Origin: Variovorax sp. SG517
GTDB taxonomy: Bacteria > Pseudomonadota > Gammaproteobacteria > Burkholderiales > Burkholderiaceae_C
Assembly: GCF_013376045.1 (NCBI RefSeq)
Contig: NZ_JABMJG010000006.1
Span: forward strand, 186,001-250,000
DNA: 64,000 nt
Direction: 5' to 3'
The position numbers and the translations under genes were made by a program. Numbering within the stretch: the stretch's first letter is position 1; the number at the start of each line of letters is the position of its first letter. Under the pieces are notes generated by a model that was not told the origin of the DNA, did no database searches, and saw only the letters and a program-made list of their open reading frames with translations. This document shows, in pieces, positions 7,993 to 16,238 of this stretch.

Positions 7993-9261
7993 TCAACCTG
8001 CGGGGACGAAGCCTTTCATCTGCTGGAACACTTCCTGGTGACCGAATGTTCCCTGCGAAAGTTTGAAGTACCGAAGGATGATGCGCTCGATCACACAGGC
8101 GGCGTTGTTGTATGTCTCGGGACTGGGATGCCCCGCCTGCCACCCCTTGTCGGAGAAGAGGCGCATCAGGTCGTCGAGCGTGCAGGGCCTTCCATCAAGG
8201 CTGAGCGGCGTGTTTTTTTCTTCGGCGAAGATCCGCTTCAGCGTTTCCACGCGAGCCTGGTTCCAGTACAGATTCTTCGGATCGTTCGGCCCCTGCAATG
8301 CCTTCTTGACGATGCGGTCCCGGCGCAGCGTCTTGTTGTCGTCGTCCTTGATCAGGTCCATCTCGAAGGTCGCGAGCATGTCCTCGCCGCCCGCGACCAT
8401 GAATGCCGGGTAGAGCCCGTCGTCCGTCTTCTGATAGTTCTTCGCGAGATGGGGATGAGAGGTGGTTTGGGGACGCTTGCGAAACGGTGCCTGGATGGAA
8501 ACGAATTGCTGGGTCGGCGACGCAAGGTCCTTCGGTTCGGGAGGAGGTACCTTGGCGAACGGCTTCGGCACAGGCTGCCTCGTCGGATAGCCGACCCCGA
8601 TCCCAACGATGGGCTTGGCGAGCTGCTTGTGCAGAGCCACGACATTTCTCTTCACGCTTGGGCTCGTGTGCCGAGTTCCTTCTGTCTGCACCACATCCTG
8701 GTCCATCAGCAGAATGCGCTGCGGCCGGTAGGGCAAGGAATCCGCGAAGGCCAGCGCCGCGGCGCGTGCAGCGCCGAAACCCGTCATCTTCCCTCCGTCC
8801 CAACCGATCAGATGCACGTTCCGGAAGCGCCTCATGATGTTGGACAGCGCGCCCTGATAGGGCCTGAAATCGAGCGTATGAACCAGGATATAGAGCGGTT
8901 CGTTGCGAAGGTTCATCGGATGCCACGCGAGGCTGTAGTCTTCGTCCAGTTCGCGGGCGAGCTTCAGGGCGCTCCCGCCGCTGATGACGAAGACGGGCAC
9001 GTTGGCAGAGCGCAGATGCGGCTCATGCGCAGGCCCCGCGCGAAGGAATGAGAACCAGCCGGTGCCCTCCAGATTGGGGTTGTCGTTCTGTGTCGCGAGC
9101 AACCGGCAGATGTCGACGCGCCTTTCCAGCACCTTCTTCATGCTCTGTATCGCTGCGACGCTCTGGAGCTTCTCGACGATCACGGGCGCGTACTTGCACT
9201 CCGGACGCGTCCCAAGATCGACCCATCTGGGATTGATCGTGATCTCGATAGGGTCAGACAT
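7993..9261 (-). CDS. Unassigned protein with possible GT-A-type motif
   Basis: 422 aa; I do not recognise a named family. The ATG at 9261 has an AAAGGA ribosome site; a longer frame upstream has atypical composition. Residues 161-173 (GFGAARAAALAFA) followed by ILLMDQDV (183-190) resemble the nucleotide-sugar loop and D-x-D motif of GT-A glycosyltransferases. This is only a pattern match. A proline-rich middle (about 215-240) and a C-terminal helical region follow. No signal peptide or membrane segment is seen. It stands alone between the LysR gene and an empty region. Confidence 0.65.
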   Translation of the reverse strand: MSDPIEITINPRWVDLGTRPECKYAPVIVEKLQSVAAIQSMKKVLERRVDICRLLATQNDNPNLEGTGWFSFLRAGPAHEPHLRSANVPVFVISGGSALKLARELDEDYSLAWHPMNLRNEPLYILVHTLDFRPYQGALSNIMRRFRNVHLIGWDGGKMTGFGAARAAALAFADSLPYRPQRILLMDQDVVQTEGTRHTSPSVKRNVVALHKQLAKPIVGIGVGYPTRQPVPKPFAKVPPPEPKDLASPTQQFVSIQAPFRKRPQTTSHPHLAKNYQKTDDGLYPAFMVAGGEDMLATFEMDLIKDDDNKTLRRDRIVKKALQGPNDPKNLYWNQARVETLKRIFAEEKNTPLSLDGRPCTLDDLMRLFSDKGWQAGHPSPETYNNAACVIERIILRYFKLSQGTFGHQEVFQQMKGFVPAG

Positions 9262-9760
9262 GTTTGCATCCTTTATCTCGATTGGCGCGGCGGCCGGAGT
9301 CATCAGCGCGTCGGCGAGGGCCCGTTCAACACACCTGGCTTGCGCCAAGCTGGCGGCAAGTCCACCGCACGTGCGTGCGGTTGCGGCCAGTTGAGCCACT
9401 GAACTCTCGCGTGACGAGCAATATGTGGAAGAACAACTGAAGGCCCAGCCAGTTCTGCGGAAGAGTGCTCTCAAATGCCACCACGCAGCGGCAACGCTGC
9501 CTGGCGACAGATCATTTCGCTCCAGCCAAGGCAATGACCATCCCGCGAATATAGGAGGGGGTCGAACCCCTTAATACGCATTTCTTAATCCTCGGCACAA
9601 CGGCAGGGAAGGTCCGAACAACTCGCGATCCCGGGCCCGCCATGCGCGTGCTGCCCATGAGATCAGGCCTGCCGTGCAGCAGATCGACGGCTTGCTCCAC
9701 AGAACGTCGCCCTGCATGATTGGCGGTCTAGTTCGCACCTTTGCCAGGCGCACCGGACGC
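9262..9760. other. About 500 bp without a recognised gene
   Basis: Short open frames here lack family resemblance and ribosome sites. The lower-G+C stretch near 9550-9590 could hold the promoter of the 7993-9261 gene, but no clear -35/-10 pair stands out. Confidence 0.5.
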
Positions 9761-10231
9761 ATGTCCTTTCAAACAGTCCAGTAATCCATCCGCATTGCGG
9801 CCGACCCTCAACAGATATGGGCCGCGCTTACGGATCCCGACGCCGGGAAGAGATGGCGCAACGCGCATTTCAAGACGGACTGGCAGCCTGGGAGTGCCAT
9901 CGAAATCGAAGCGATCATCGGAACGGCGCGCTACAGGGACAAGGGGCAAGTGGTCCAGTCCGAGCCGCCTTCGCTGCTTCGATACACCTATTGGTCCCGG
10001 GTGTCCGGTCTGCCGGATGCGCCGGAGTCCTACTCGTCGATCACGATGGCGCTCGAGGCCGAGGGCACGGAAACGGTCCTGACGGTCACGCAGCAGGTGC
10101 CGCCCTCGCCCGTACGTCGTGACAAGGGCTGGGAGGTCGGGGAGGATTCAGGCTGGCACCACATCGCGTTCTACTGGCGCGTGACGCTCCCGATCCTGAA
10201 GAGGGCCGTGGAGGAGCGCCAAGGAGACTGA
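9761..10231 (+). pseudogene. SRPBCC/AHSA1-family protein with an in-frame stop at codon 8
   Basis: From the ATG at 9761 the frame reads seven codons (MSFQTVQ), hits TAA at 9782-9784, then continues in the same frame with SIRIAADPQQIWAALTDP, the canonical START/SRPBCC N-terminus, through to a stop at 10229. A CAA-to-TAA change would explain it. There is no ATG between the stop and the conserved domain; the first GTG is at 9950, too late for an intact fold. Either a nonsense-inactivated gene, a rare alternative start, or a base error. Members bind hydrophobic ligands. Confidence 0.65.
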
Positions 10232-10374
10232 AGGGGCGGCGGATTGTCTCGATGCCGAGCCCTGATGCGAGCGCTCAGCGTCCCCAGAACCGCGCCAGTC
10301 GTCCCACCTTGATCAAGGACCTCTGGGCGCTGCGGGTTTGGCTGCAGCTGGAGGACCGATTGCGCGAGTTCGCT

Positions 10375-11127
10375 CTATTCAGCTTGGGCTTGGACAGCAA
10401 GCTGCGAGGCTGCGGTCTTGTCGGCCTGAAGGTCAGAGACGTCGAACCCCGCGTCGGACACGAATGCTTCCACACCCTGCCGCGGCATCGCCATGCCATT
10501 GGCCGGTGCCGCAGGGTCGCCGAAGCCCATGGCCATGCCGCACACCGTGAGTTCGTTGGACTCCATCCGCAGGTGCCGCGCGATACGCGCGTGGAACGGC
10601 GCGAAGGACACCTGCGGGCAGGTGTCGATGCCGCGAGACTTCGCCGCGATCATCACGCCCTGCATGTACAGGCCGAGATCCAGCCAGCTGTGGTGGCCCA
10701 GCCGTGCATCGATGCTGAAGATCAGCCCCACCGGCGCACCGAAGAAGCTGAAGTTGCGTTCGGTCTGCGCCGCGCGCGCCGCCGTGTCGTCGCGGTCGAT
10801 GCCGAGCGCGCCGTAGTAGCGCACTGCAAAGTCGGCCCTGTGCGCGCACAGCGCCTGCGGCAGCGGGTCCGGGAAGTGCGAGGGCGCAGCGAAGTCGCCG
10901 CACCGGAAGGCCATCGCGAGGTCCTCGCCGAAAGCCTTCAGCGGCGCGCCCGCGAGCACGTGCACACGCCACGGCTGCGTGTTGGAATTGCTCGGAGCGC
11001 TCGCGGCCACGGCCAGGATCTCGAGCACCGTGTTCCGCTCCAGCGTTCGCGGCAGGTAGGCACGCACCGACCTGCGCGCGCGCAGCACGTCGTCCACGCA
11101 GCGACCCGCGTCAGGCGGCAGGCTCAT
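10375..11127 (-). CDS. Nitroreductase family protein (possible nitrobenzoate reductase)
   Basis: 250 aa, FMN-dependent nitroreductase fold: RRSVRAYLPRTL near residue 18, the SNSNTQPWRVHVL FMN-contacting segment (about 45-57), and the C-terminal GMAMGFGDP loop. The start overlaps the end of the upstream DUF4863 gene, so they are co-transcribed. Known PnbA enzymes reduce 4-nitrobenzoate to 4-hydroxylaminobenzoate, the substrate of PnbB. The DUF4863 neighbour makes this role likely, though the natural substrate could be another nitroaromatic. Confidence 0.85.
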   Translation of the reverse strand: MSLPPDAGRCVDDVLRARRSVRAYLPRTLERNTVLEILAVAASAPSNSNTQPWRVHVLAGAPLKAFGEDLAMAFRCGDFAAPSHFPDPLPQALCAHRADFAVRYYGALGIDRDDTAARAAQTERNFSFFGAPVGLIFSIDARLGHHSWLDLGLYMQGVMIAAKSRGIDTCPQVSFAPFHARIARHLRMESNELTVCGMAMGFGDPAAPANGMAMPRQGVEAFVSDAGFDVSDLQADKTAASQLAVQAQAE

Positions 11128-11692
11128 GCGTCGGCTCCTGGGCCTGCGGTGCGGCGTGGTACGCGATGCGGCCCGCGGGCAGGAAGAACAGCGCGATGAC
11201 GGCCCCTCCCCTCGCCTCCGGATAGTGATGGCTGCCAGGCGCAGGCGCGGTCCAGCCGGCCTCGCACCAGCCGTTGGGTCCGTTGAGCGCCGCACCCGGG
11301 TTCAGTGGCACGACCATGTTGAGCTCGCCGTAGGGGTGTGCGTGGTACTGGCCGCGGTAGGTTCCCCCTGGATGACCCTGCGTGTTGCCGCGGCTGTCCA
11401 TGTAGACCGCCGTGATGCTGAAGTACCGCGTGCGCTCGGAGGGCTCCGCGATGCGGCTGCGCCGGTAGATGGGGCCGTCGAGCGCCACGTTCGCAGCCCA
11501 GCCGTCGCGCACGCCCTGAGTGACCAGCTGCGCGAGCGTGCGGTACAGCTCGCTGTGCGGACCGCAGGCCTGGTTGAGCCAGCGCTCGGTCTCGGTGCCG
11601 GCCGTCATGTCCTGCACCTGTTCGAGGAAAGGAATGGCGCAGGCGATCAGCGCCTCGCGGCCCGCGTGGTGTTCGTCGTTCTTGGGAATCAT
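11111..11692 (-). CDS. DUF4863 protein, 4-hydroxylaminobenzoate lyase (PnbB)-like
   Basis: 193 aa. The body carries a cupin-like core with GGTYRGQYHAHPYGELNMVV and a GGAVIALFFLPAGRIAYH end. I recall this family as DUF4863 / p-hydroxylaminobenzoate lyase, which turns 4-hydroxylaminobenzoate into protocatechuate and ammonia. The ATG at 11692 has AGAAAGG 6 nt upstream; an ATG at 11710 overlapping the previous stop (ATGA) would add six residues. It lies between the nitroreductase and a Bug receptor. Function is by family recall and context. Confidence 0.65.
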   Translation of the reverse strand: MIPKNDEHHAGREALIACAIPFLEQVQDMTAGTETERWLNQACGPHSELYRTLAQLVTQGVRDGWAANVALDGPIYRRSRIAEPSERTRYFSITAVYMDSRGNTQGHPGGTYRGQYHAHPYGELNMVVPLNPGAALNGPNGWCEAGWTAPAPGSHHYPEARGGAVIALFFLPAGRIAYHAAPQAQEPTHEPAA

Positions 11693-11706
11693 CGGATGCC
11701 TTTCTG

Positions 11707-12702
11707 TCATTCGTCGGAGCGAAAGCCCGAGGCGCGGACCACCGGGCCCCAGGACTCCCGCTCGCGCTGGATCAATGCCGCGTACTCGCGCGGCGCGAGG
11801 GTGCCGACCTCCAGGCCCACCTGTTCGAAGGCCGCCAGCAGCGCTGGATCCCTGGCGGCGACCCCTATGGATTCGTACAGCGCGTGTACGGTGGCCGCGG
11901 GCGTGCCCGGCGGCGCGAACACGCCATAGGTCTCGGCACCGCGAATCTCGGCGTGGCCCTGCTCGGCGAAGGTCGGTACGCCGGGCATGAAGCGGGAGCG
12001 TTTCTCGCTCGCCACGCCGAGGATGCGGATGCGGCCTTGCTGCAGGTACGGCAGGAAATCCGCCACGAAACCGAAGTACGCCGGGATCTGCGCGCCGACC
12101 AGGTCCTGCATCGCGGGTGCGGAGCCCCTGTAGCCGACGTGCTGCAGCTTCAGCCCGGCCGCTTCCGAGAGCTGGTAGCCCAGGAAGTGCGCCATCGAGC
12201 CCGCCGCCGGCGAGGCGTAGCTGGCACCGCCGGGCGTACCGCGCACCCACCGCACGTAGTCCGCCAGGTTCCGGACGGAAGCCGGCACGGCATTGCTCAC
12301 CGCGAGCGCGCAGTTCGCCGTGACCAGCGGCGACACGGGCGCGAAATCGGCGGCGGGGTCGTACATGAGGCGCGTGTACACGTGCGGGTAGATGGTCAGC
12401 GCCGAGGTCTGCGTGCACAGCAGCGCGCTCGCATCGGGCCGCTCCCGCCTGAGCTGGCTGCTCGCGATGCGGCCCGCCGCACCCGCGCGGTTGTCGACGA
12501 TGTAGGCGCGGCCCTGCTTGCGCCAGGCCTCGGTGAGCTGCCGGGCGGTGGTGTCGAGCGTCCCGCCCGCGGGGTAGCCGACCAGCAGCTTGCCGGTGGG
12601 GCCGACGCCCTGACCCAGTGCGTGCGGCAGCCATGCCGCGGCCGGTGCCGCGAGTGCCGCACGTGCAAAGGCGCGGCGGGAAAGTCGTGCGTTGATGTCC
12701 AT
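11707..12702 (-). CDS. Bug-family tripartite tricarboxylate transporter receptor
   Basis: 331 aa periplasmic binding protein. The N-terminus has RRAFARAALAAPAAAWLPHALG, a Tat-type signal. LLVGYPAGGTLDTTAR and GYRGSAPAMQDLVGGAQ-like segments are typical Bug (TctC-like) ligand loops. Bug proteins bind carboxylates or aromatic acids. No TctA/TctB membrane genes are nearby, which is usual for Bug genes. It is the first gene of the nitroreductase operon, so it may deliver the nitroaromatic acid. Confidence 0.88.
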   Translation of the reverse strand: MDINARLSRRAFARAALAAPAAAWLPHALGQGVGPTGKLLVGYPAGGTLDTTARQLTEAWRKQGRAYIVDNRAGAAGRIASSQLRRERPDASALLCTQTSALTIYPHVYTRLMYDPAADFAPVSPLVTANCALAVSNAVPASVRNLADYVRWVRGTPGGASYASPAAGSMAHFLGYQLSEAAGLKLQHVGYRGSAPAMQDLVGAQIPAYFGFVADFLPYLQQGRIRILGVASEKRSRFMPGVPTFAEQGHAEIRGAETYGVFAPPGTPAATVHALYESIGVAARDPALLAAFEQVGLEVGTLAPREYAALIQRERESWGPVVRASGFRSDE

Positions 12703-12836
12703 GTGCTGACCTCTTTGTGCCCGAAGGCGGGAATGCGGCGAATGATCGGCGTACCGTGAGTTGTATGGAACTGATGCCTTTGCAAGTTCACAATGCGCGA
12801 GATTCAATTCATGACAACCACCTCACGGAGACGGCG

Positions 12837-13817
12837 ATGAGCATCGGCCGCATGGACCTCAACCTGCTGAAGGTGTTCGACGCCGTCTACGAAGACCGCA
12901 ACCTCGTGCTCGCGGGACGACGGCTGCACCTGAGCCAGTCGGCCGTGAGCCATGCGCTCACACGGCTGCGCGAGGTGGTGGGCGACGAGCTGTTCCTGCG
13001 CACCGGCAAGGGTCTCGCACCCACGGGCCGGGCCAGCGCCATGGCACCGGTGCTGCGCGACGCGCTGCGGCGCATCGAGGCCACGCTGGGTGTCGAGCCG
13101 TTCGAGCCCGCGCACTCGTCGCGGCGTTTCGTGATCGCCGCGAACGACCATGTCACCGCGGTCATCGTCGCGCCGCTGCTGCGTGCGCTGCAACAGGCCG
13201 CACCCGGCGTGGACCTGGTGATCCGCCCCTCCACCCGGCTGGACCTGGCCGAGCAGATCGACCTCGGCCGCATCGACCTCGCGATCGGCATCTTCTCGCA
13301 GGTGCCCGTGCGACTGAATGCAGACACGCTCATGACGCAGGGCGAGAAGATCCTGATGCGCAAGAGCCATCCGGCCTCGCGCCGCAAGCTGCAGGTGAAG
13401 GACCTGGCCCGCTACCCGCTCGTGACCTTGTCCGTGGGCGGGCAGGAAGAGGGAGCGGTCGACGGCTTCATTCTGGAGCGCGGGCTCGCGCGCCAGTCGG
13501 AGATGTTCGACCGGCACGCACTCGAAGAAGCGCTGCGCGGCACAGATCCGCCGCCCCGGCAGCGCGTGACCGTGCCGCACGCGCTGGCCATCCCGGCGCT
13601 GCTGCGGGACAGCGACATGCTGTCGATCGTGCCCGCGTCGCTGGCGCAGGCGCTCGCGCGCGGCGGCGATCTGGTTGGGCGCCAGCCGCCATACCGCGCC
13701 GGCCAATCGGTCACGCGGGCGGTCTGGCACCGGCGCAACGACCACGATGCCGGACACGTGTGGTTTCGCGGGATGGTTGCAGCGGTCGCGAAGGTGGCCT
13801 GTCGAAGCAGCCAATGA
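12837..13817 (+). CDS. LysR-family transcriptional regulator
   Basis: 326 aa. The HTH contains AGRRLHLSQSAVSHALTRLR, and the effector domain follows from about residue 95. Divergent from the Bug/PnbB-like/nitroreductase operon, with a 134-bp shared intergenic region, so it likely senses a nitroaromatic acid. The ATG at 12837 follows an ACGGAGACGG purine stretch and matches the family start MDLNLLKVFDAV. Confidence 0.88.
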   Translation: MSIGRMDLNLLKVFDAVYEDRNLVLAGRRLHLSQSAVSHALTRLREVVGDELFLRTGKGLAPTGRASAMAPVLRDALRRIEATLGVEPFEPAHSSRRFVIAANDHVTAVIVAPLLRALQQAAPGVDLVIRPSTRLDLAEQIDLGRIDLAIGIFSQVPVRLNADTLMTQGEKILMRKSHPASRRKLQVKDLARYPLVTLSVGGQEEGAVDGFILERGLARQSEMFDRHALEEALRGTDPPPRQRVTVPHALAIPALLRDSDMLSIVPASLAQALARGGDLVGRQPPYRAGQSVTRAVWHRRNDHDAGHVWFRGMVAAVAKVACRSSQ

Positions 13818-14148
13818 AGCCTTCCTTCCGGCCCCGCCCCCTCGACGAGGGCCGCTGAGCGATAGACACCGGCCCCAGGGGCTGTCTACGTGATCGCGGC
13901 CGAAACGCCAGCGATCAACATCATCCGTGCGCTGGTGGCAGCGGCACATCCACACCTCGCTCCGGACGAGCCCCGGGGCGCTCGCGCGCTCGAATCAGCG
14001 GCCGAGCGGAATCGCCGAAGCCCACGGCCCGCACGGTGAGGCGCAGCCGTCAGGGACAGCGCTGAATGCTTCATCGAGATAAAGTCTTACCGAACATTGA
14101 AGGACCGTACGTACCCGAAGCCGCAGCAAGGCACGTCGCACCCATCCA
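13818..14148. other. About 330 bp without a recognised gene
   Basis: It sits between the LysR gene and the toxin gene. A short open frame on the minus strand (about 13886-14074) is Arg/Ala-rich and looks like a composition artefact. Nothing else is supported. Confidence 0.5.
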
Positions 14149-14469
14149 TCAGATTCGCAGAAGGCGCTTCATCAAAAGCGTTGGGTAGTCCTGCCGATGG
14201 CCCGCCACGGCGTAAACGACGGTGTCATCGTCAATACGCCGGTAGACCAGCTTGTGGTGTGAGGTAAAGACGTTCTGGTACTCGAAGATGCCGACGGAAG
14301 CAAGCTCCGATACAGGCGCCCCCGTCAAGAAACCTGTGTCGACCAGGGCCAGCTTCTCGAAAATCTCGTCTTCGGCCTTGAGCCAGTCGGATTCGCTCCA
14401 CTTGTCGAGCATGTACTCCTGAAGCGAAAGCAAGTCCTCCTGGGCATCGGGAAGAATGCGGACGGCCAT
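14149..14469 (-). CDS. RelE/ParE-family toxin
   Basis: 106 aa. N-terminal ILPDAQEDLLSLQEYMLDKW matches the ParE/RelE helical start, and the C-terminus has the VVYAVAGHRQDYPTLL strand with RRIDDD. Such toxins are either ribosome-dependent mRNA endonucleases or gyrase inhibitors. The last base of the antitoxin stop overlaps the toxin start (TAATG), the standard coupled arrangement. G+C is lower (about 56%) than neighbouring genes, suggesting acquisition. Confidence 0.88.
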   Translation of the reverse strand: MAVRILPDAQEDLLSLQEYMLDKWSESDWLKAEDEIFEKLALVDTGFLTGAPVSELASVGIFEYQNVFTSHHKLVYRRIDDDTVVYAVAGHRQDYPTLLMKRLLRI

Positions 14470-14747
14470 TACTTGCGGCGTTGGCGAGCCGCGGCCAGTT
14501 GCGCGCGGGATTCGGCAGCGGAAATACCTTGACCCTGCATGCGATCCTTTTCACCCAACGCCATGATTTTCAAAGCGGCGATCAGCGACTCTTTTTCCTG
14601 GAACTGCCTGACGCTCTCGATCACCATGGTGGCCTCTCCATTCTGGGTAATGAAGAAAGGCGTGCCGTTCATCTCCAGGTCTTCGGAAATCTGGGCGGCG
14701 TGGCTCTTCAGGTAGGAGATTGACTTGATGTTGGAGATGGAAGGCAT
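14469..14747 (-). CDS. Phd/YefM-type antitoxin
   Basis: 92 aa. The N-terminus MPSISNIKSISYLKSHAAQI and TPFFITQNGEATMVIES are hallmarks of Phd/YefM dimerisation and DNA-binding domains; the basic C-terminal tail (RAQLAAARQRRK) is expected to wrap the toxin. The complex normally represses its own promoter. Encoded first and overlapping the toxin gene by one nucleotide. Confidence 0.9.
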   Translation of the reverse strand: MPSISNIKSISYLKSHAAQISEDLEMNGTPFFITQNGEATMVIESVRQFQEKESLIAALKIMALGEKDRMQGQGISAAESRAQLAAARQRRK

Positions 14748-14772
14748 AGCAACTCCCGAGGTGCGAAGGACT

Positions 14773-14793
14773 GAATTTAGTACCGAATTTAGT
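14773..14793. promoter_or_regulatory. Direct repeat GAATTTAGT x2, candidate toxin-antitoxin operator
   Basis: GAATTTAGT occurs at 14773-14781 and again at 14785-14793, 26-46 nt upstream of the antitoxin start. The 12-bp period and A+T-rich character suit an autoregulatory operator overlapping the promoter. Confidence 0.55.
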
Positions 14794-14950
14794 TGATGTC
14801 AAGGAGGGGCGCACGACACGGGAATGCGCGCATGGTGGGCGTGCAGGCACTTGGCGCAGATCGCGCGCCGCCATGCGGTGCGCGAAAACCGCTAGCAAGT
14901 ATTCATTCGGCCGCCCGCCCCTACGGCAGAAGCGGCGTGTTTGCGAATGA

Positions 14951-15226
14951 AACCGAAAGCCGTTCGATGAAGATAGTGACTGGTGTGGAAGCCGAGAAGA
15001 CCTTCACGCATCCCGTCGTGAGGTGGTGGTCGCAGAGAACCACTCGGTGATCGGCGGCCTTGGAGAGGCTGTTGCGAGCCTCCTGATGCGAGCAGGTGTC
15101 ATGCTTCCATTCCGCCAGATCGGCCTTCCCGATCTCTTTCTCGACGCAGGGGCGCTGCCGACCTTGCACGATCGCTACGGGATTTCGACGCAGGCCATGA
15201 GCCAGCAGATCAAGGGCTGGCTCTAG
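14951..15226 (+). pseudogene. Remnant of transketolase C-terminal domain
   Basis: Reading from about 14951 gives KPFDED, a degenerate stretch, then VVVAENHSVIGGLGEA and DRYGISTQAM before a stop at 15226. These match the C-terminal (domain 3) end of the transketolase C-subunit (KPFDE...VVVVENHSVIGGLGEA). The thiamine-binding and central domains are absent, and no start or ribosome site fits. It is a deletion remnant next to the toxin-antitoxin pair, consistent with an insertion or deletion event. Confidence 0.7.
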
Positions 15227-15479
15227 CCGCAGACAAACCAGTTCGACCACGAGAACGAGCGAGACCCACTGAATCTGGGGCAGCCAGTCCCTCCCTCTGC
15301 CCTGCGGCACCCCGCAGGCTGTCAGACGTGCACTTCCCAGGATTCAAGAGTGATCAACGGTCGATGGTGTTCGATGCGATCGGTGCCACCTGCAAGCGCC
15401 ACGGCTTCAGCCCCGCGCTGTTTTCGGCCTGGCAGATGCAAACGGGCACGCCTTGCGTCTCCCCTTGGACGCCGCGGAA

Positions 15480-16166
15480 CTACTCGACGAGCGCGCGCTT
15501 CACGTCTTCCTGCAGATTGCGCAGGTGCTCGCGCATGGCCACGCGTGCGCGCTCGGCGTCGCGCGCGCGCAGCGCGCGAACGATCTCGCCATGCTCGTCG
15601 TGGTTTTCCGGCTGCCGGTGCAGCGGACTGTGCAGCCGGAAGAGCCGCGCATTGACGCGCAGTTCTTCCACCAGCCGCGGGAACACCACGTTGCCGCTGG
15701 CCGTGGCGATCAGCAGGTGGAAGCGGTCGTCGAAGTGCCAGTGTTCGGTTTCGCTGTGCTCGCTGCCGCCGAGCGTCGCGATGTCGGCCTCGAGCGTGTC
15801 GATCTCGGCATCGGTGATCTTGCCCACCGCCAGCGCGATGGCCTCGCACTCGATCACCTCGCGCGCGCGCATGCAGTCGAAGTACTCCTTGGTTCCCAGG
15901 GCGCGCACGGCGTAGGAGCGCGCGTCGCGCCGCACCAGCAGCCCCTCGCCCGCCAGCCGCACCAGGGCCTCGCGCATGGGCGTGCGCGAAATGCGCAGGT
16001 CTTCCGCCAGCCGTGCCTCCTGCAGCGGGCTGCCGGCCGATATCTGGCGATCGAGGATGAGGGTGCGCAACCGGTCGTAGGCCTGTTCGGCCAGGCTGGC
16101 CGAGCGCACCTCCAGGGGGGCGATCGTGATGGTGGCGGGCTGCGAGGGGCTGGGAAGGCTGGGCAT
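15480..16166 (-). CDS. GntR-family regulator, FCD (FadR) subfamily
   Basis: 228 aa. The winged helix (residues about 20-90) has LQEARLAEDLRISRTPMREALVRL. The all-helical FCD effector domain has the metal-binding His/Asp pattern FDDRFHLLI and HDEHGEIVRALRARD. FCD members sense organic or amino acids and usually repress. It is the last gene of the hydantoinase/ABC operon, 72 nt after the hydantoinase, and the GTATAC array at 20326-20354 is a likely target. Confidence 0.9.
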   Translation of the reverse strand: MPSLPSPSQPATITIAPLEVRSASLAEQAYDRLRTLILDRQISAGSPLQEARLAEDLRISRTPMREALVRLAGEGLLVRRDARSYAVRALGTKEYFDCMRAREVIECEAIALAVGKITDAEIDTLEADIATLGGSEHSETEHWHFDDRFHLLIATASGNVVFPRLVEELRVNARLFRLHSPLHRQPENHDEHGEIVRALRARDAERARVAMREHLRNLQEDVKRALVE

Positions 16167-16238
16167 GCGGGAAAGGGCGAAAGCCTCGAGGGCGGGTGAG
16201 CTTAGCAGGGCCGGCCAGGCGGCCTCAGCGCCATTCTT

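Noticed and set aside
15227..15479. Possible gene between the transketolase remnant and the GntR gene
   Set aside because: Both strands give short frames without ribosome sites or recognised motifs.
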